Source: Verrucomicrobiota bacterium
GTDB lineage: Bacteria; Verrucomicrobiota; Verrucomicrobiia; CAIQCK01
Length of the DNA: 64,000 bases
NCBI GenBank assembly: GCA_016222825.1
Contig: JACRQF010000015.1
Location: 186,001-250,000 of the forward strand
Reading direction: 5' to 3'
A program made the translations under genes and the position numbers. Positions 61,544 through 64,000 of the stretch are shown piece after piece (the stretch's first letter is position 1; every line of letters starts with the position of its first letter). The notes under the pieces were generated by a model. The model saw only the letters and a program-made list of their open reading frames with translations, ran no database searches and was not told where the DNA came from.

Positions 61544-62464
61544 TCACGGGAACAAATCGTCCACGTGTTCCTTCAGCCAGCGCGCGCGGCGTTGTGACAC
61601 AAGATTCAGCAGGCGCCACTCCGGTTTCTTGTCCGGGTCCACCGTCAGCGCCTTGTTGAGCATCTGGTTGAATTCCGCCTTCTTCTGTTCGCCGACGCAA
61701 ACCGTCTCAGCCAGGCCGACGTAGGCCGAGGCCCGCAGGCCGCCGCTCAACTCCACCGCCCGCGCGAAATGTTTGCGCGCCCGCTCGATCGAGCCGCCCA
61801 TCGCCGCCGACCGGCCGCCGTCGTAGGCGATGAAGAACTCGTGCAGCGAGCCGCTGTCCCAAGCCTCGTCCAGATCGAGCGCGCGCTGCACCAGCGCCGC
61901 GGCCGAGGGCAGCTCGGCCATCAATTTCGAGTCGCTCTTGGCTGTGGAGATTGCCGCTGCCCACGACGCGCCGGTCCAATAAAGCAACGGCACGTCCTCG
62001 CGCGTGGCGGTTCTTACCGCCTTCGTCGGGTCATCGCGAAGCTGCTTGCCTAAATCCCGGTGACAAACCTCCAGCCCGCGCAGACCGTAATCGCGGGCCC
62101 GGAGGTAGAGTTTGCGGGCGCGTGTCCGCATCGCGGTGGCTTTCGCCAGGTCCTGCGATTCGATTTCGTCGGCGTCCATCTGCACGAACGCGAAGGCGTA
62201 TTGCGTGAAGCCGGACGCGAGCGCCAGCAACAAGCCGCGATGTTCCGGCTGCTCCGCCAGCAGGCTTTCCATCGTCTTCAGGCCGAACGGAATCGCCTCG
62301 CGCACCAGTTGCGGATCGTCGTCCGAGGAGAACGTGCCGCCCGAAGCCGCCAGGGCGTCGGCGACCTGCCGCGTCGCCATCCGACGCAGCGAGCAACTGC
62401 ACGCCAGCATCGCCAGCAGGCAAACACACGTCACAAGTTCCAATCGCTTCATTGCGGTCTTCAT
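61544..62464 (-). CDS. tatT: TatT-like TPR lipoprotein of a TRAP (TPAT) system
   Basis: A 306-residue lipoprotein (lipobox around LACS-C near residue 24) made of helical repeats, matching the TatT component of TPAT transporters, in which a trimer of TatT feeds the substrate-binding protein. Segments such as LLALASGFTQYAFAFVQMDADE and YWTGASWAAAISTAK fit this family. The ATG at 62464 has GGAG 6 bases upstream and is preferred over two other ATGs nearby. It is the first gene of the leftward locus and lies 98 bases from the binding-protein gene. TPAT substrates are poorly known; lipophilic or acidic ligands have been suggested (family knowledge). Confidence 0.87.
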   Translation of the reverse strand: MKTAMKRLELVTCVCLLAMLACSCSLRRMATRQVADALAASGGTFSSDDDPQLVREAIPFGLKTMESLLAEQPEHRGLLLALASGFTQYAFAFVQMDADEIESQDLAKATAMRTRARKLYLRARDYGLRGLEVCHRDLGKQLRDDPTKAVRTATREDVPLLYWTGASWAAAISTAKSDSKLMAELPSAAALVQRALDLDEAWDSGSLHEFFIAYDGGRSAAMGGSIERARKHFARAVELSGGLRASAYVGLAETVCVGEQKKAEFNQMLNKALTVDPDKKPEWRLLNLVSQRRARWLKEHVDDLFP

Positions 62465-62577
62465 ACCTTGCTCCACAGCCTGCAACCATACCGAAGGAGC
62501 GCGGAAAAAACAAACGCTCGATCAACCGTCGCCCGAATGTTGCGCGCTTTGCGCCGTCCCGTGCGTGTTGATTCGTC

Positions 62578-62606
62578 TTGAGTTGGCCGGGGGGTCTGGT
62601 TAGGTT
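62578..62606 (+). promoter_or_regulatory. Possible promoter of the right-hand sugar isomerase gene
   Basis: TTGAGT (62578-62583), 17-base spacer, TAGGTT (62601-62606). It would give a leader of about 68 bases. The rest of the divergent gap 62465-62680 shows no other feature. Confidence 0.4.
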
Positions 62607-62680
62607 CGCGGCCATCCTGAGCCTCAAAACGTGCGCGCAAACGAAAGTCTCTAACCTTCAAACCAAAAGGAGTCGAAATC

Positions 62681-63526
62681 ATGGATAAGTGGCCTATCGG
62701 TGTGTTTACCAGTATTGATGCAGGTCTGGGTGTGAAACTCGAAGTTGCACGGGAGTTGGGCATCCCGACGATTCATCTGCACGCCCCCGCCCAGAGCACG
62801 CGGACGCCGGAAAACGCCAGACAGTTTCTGGCGAAGCTCAAGGAGGCCGGCATCACGTTGACCGCGGTTTTTGGAGGATTTGAAGGCGAGAGCTACGCGG
62901 ACATTCCCACCGTTTCCAAGACGGTCGGCCTGGTGCCGCGCGAGACGCGCGCCGCGCGCGTGCAGGAGATGAAGGAAATCTCGGACTTCGCGAAGTTGTT
63001 GGGCTGCCGCGTGATCGCGCTGCATATCGGGTTCGTCCCGCACGATGCCAAGGACCCGCTCTATGGCGAGGTCTTGAAGGTAACCCAGGAGATCTGCGAC
63101 CACGCCAAGCGCAACGGCCAGAACCTGCACCTGGAGACCGGCCAGGAGACGCCGGAAGCTTTGTTGCAGTTCATCCATGACGTGGGCCGCGACAACCTGT
63201 TCATCAACTTCGATCCCGCCAACCTCATCCTCTACGGCACCGGCGAGCCGATCGAGTCGTTACAGAAAGTCGGCCGCTACGTGCGGAGCTGCCACTGCAA
63301 GGACGCCAAGTGGGCGGCGAAGCCCGGCAAAGAGTGGGGCGCGGAAATGCCGCTGGGCCAGGGCGACGTTGGGTTCGAGCAGTTCCTGCGCACGCTCAAA
63401 GCCCTTGGCTACGACGGGCCGCTGACGATCGAGCGCGAGATTCCACAGGAGCCGGCGCGCCAGAAGGCGGAGATCGGCCACGCGGTCCAATTGCTCACCG
63501 AGTTGAAAAAGAAGATTGGCGTCTGA
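62681..63526 (+). CDS. Sugar phosphate isomerase/epimerase (second)
   Basis: A 281-residue TIM-barrel protein of the AP-endonuclease-2/xylose-isomerase-like superfamily. Metal-site segments are visible: ALHIGFVPHD, LETGQETPE, INFDPANLILYG, HCKDAKW and IEREIP. It differs clearly from the isomerase at 30896. A strong AAAGGAG precedes the ATG. No signal peptide is present. The substrate is unknown; in this phylum such proteins often act with Gfo/Idh oxidoreductases on oxidised sugars. It converges on the gene at 63532 with a 5-base gap. Confidence 0.9.
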   Translation: MDKWPIGVFTSIDAGLGVKLEVARELGIPTIHLHAPAQSTRTPENARQFLAKLKEAGITLTAVFGGFEGESYADIPTVSKTVGLVPRETRAARVQEMKEISDFAKLLGCRVIALHIGFVPHDAKDPLYGEVLKVTQEICDHAKRNGQNLHLETGQETPEALLQFIHDVGRDNLFINFDPANLILYGTGEPIESLQKVGRYVRSCHCKDAKWAAKPGKEWGAEMPLGQGDVGFEQFLRTLKALGYDGPLTIEREIPQEPARQKAEIGHAVQLLTELKKKIGV

Positions 63527-63531
63527 CGGCG

Positions 63532-64000
63532 CTATTTCCCGACGATCTCGAACGAGATGGCCGGCAGCGTGGCCACGTTGCGGCGGAGCATGGCCATGCC
63601 CTTGCCTTTGCCAGCGAACTGGCCTTTGGGGTTCACAGAAACGCTGACGATCAGGTTGCCTTGCTGGCCGGGCTTGGCCTTGGCGTCGGCGCGCAACACG
63701 ATCTCCGTGCCCATGCCGGCGGCAGAGGTTTTTTCGATGACGATGCCGGAGGGAGCTTCGTTCAGTTCGAGTTCGAGGCTGCCGAAGAACGTCGTCGTGG
63801 GCATGCCAACCCGGACGCTGGCGGTGCCGCCAACGGGAATTCTCACCGGCATCGAGCTCAGGATTCGGGGCGAGGAGGTCGGCGCTTTGCCCGCAAACCG
63901 TCCCATCATGGGCGGGAGGCCCGCTGACGCCACCTGCAACTCTTTGGCGGGAACAAGATGGCGATAGGCGAACGCCTGCATCATGTCTTCGGCAGGCACG
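63532..64000 (-). CDS. C-terminal part of an unidentified protein (runs off the window)
   Basis: Only the last 156 or so residues are in the window; the frame is open to position 64000, so the start lies outside. The visible part has a beta-rich character with many G, V and T residues (MPVRIPVGGTASVRVGMP, GQQGNLIVSVSVNPKGQFAGKGKG), like an immunoglobulin-type or pre-peptidase-type C-terminal domain. Secreted large proteins of this phylum often end this way, but I cannot name the family. Confidence 0.6.
   Translation of the reverse strand, partial: VPAEDMMQAFAYRHLVPAKELQVASAGLPPMMGRFAGKAPTSSPRILSSMPVRIPVGGTASVRVGMPTTTFFGSLELELNEAPSGIVIEKTSAAGMGTEIVLRADAKAKPGQQGNLIVSVSVNPKGQFAGKGKGMAMLRRNVATLPAISFEIVGK

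Noticed and set aside
1..64000. tRNA, rRNA, riboswitches, integrase and complete insertion sequences
   Set aside because: I looked for cloverleaf arms, conserved rRNA segments and transposase motifs and found none I could support.

Overview
The window looks like a chromosomal piece of a high-GC, aerobic member of the Verrucomicrobiota (or a close PVC relative). The clues are an alternative complex III respiratory operon, several Tat-exported Gfo/Idh/MocA oxidoreductases, GH106-type and alpha-glucuronidase-like secreted hydrolases, DUF4159 and VCBS proteins, planctomycete/verrucomicrobial-style multihaem cytochromes and a four-helix-bundle suffix protein. This placement is inferred from gene content; no rRNA or tRNA gene was seen.

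Positions 1-12444 form a respiratory module. Reading leftwards, actA, actB, actC, actD, actE, actF, a small membrane protein, a Sco copper chaperone and coxB encode a quinol:cytochrome c/oxidase supercomplex. Most genes overlap by 4 bases. The exception is a 325-base actA-actB gap that holds an inverted pair of REP-like elements. Diverging to the right are ctaA, ctaB and a second Sco, which make haem A and load copper for the same oxidase.

Positions 12525-31711 are a mosaic of ordinary genes: a GH106-like glycosidase, a cytoplasmic two-component pair (CpaE-like ATPase fused to a receiver, and a cNMP-domain histidine kinase), glnD, a complete RND efflux operon (adaptor, pump, outer-membrane factor) with a DUF3313 lipoprotein, a 48-residue zinc-ribbon protein, a tandem nucleoside diphosphate kinase with one dead copy, an aspartate-type aminotransferase and a sugar isomerase. 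A beta-propeller/dihaem cytochrome follows at 31732-33606.

Positions 33607-37221 are an accessory island. It holds a four-helix-bundle suffix protein carrying an internal inverted nonamer array, an XRE regulator, an array of 42-base degenerate tandem repeats, a REP/MITE-like element, two unrecognised proteins and a heptamer-repeat hairpin.

Positions 37407-48335 hold three Tat-signal oxidoreductases. The second and third lie in one long tight operon with a HEAT-repeat protein, a heptahaem cytochrome c, a small membrane cytochrome-b-like protein, an ApbE flavin transferase and a discoidin-like secreted protein. The run ends at a clear intrinsic terminator. I read this as a candidate respiratory system for oxidation outside the cytoplasm, and it is the most interesting part of the window.

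Positions 48471-51847 encode a DUF4159 protein and a secreted VCBS protein. Positions 51898-62464, all leftward, form a probable uronate-use locus: a TatT-type TPR lipoprotein, a TRAP substrate-binding protein (frameshifted in this sequence), a fused DctQM permease, a Mut7-C protein, an MFS hexuronate-type transporter, a URO-D family protein, an alpha-glucuronidase-like hydrolase and a zinc-ribbon protein. The right edge has another sugar isomerase and the end of an unidentified gene.

A theme across the window is short-period degenerate tandem repeats. Period-7 runs occur at four places, twice as inverted pairs that can form long hairpins, and a period-9 inverted pair lies inside a gene.
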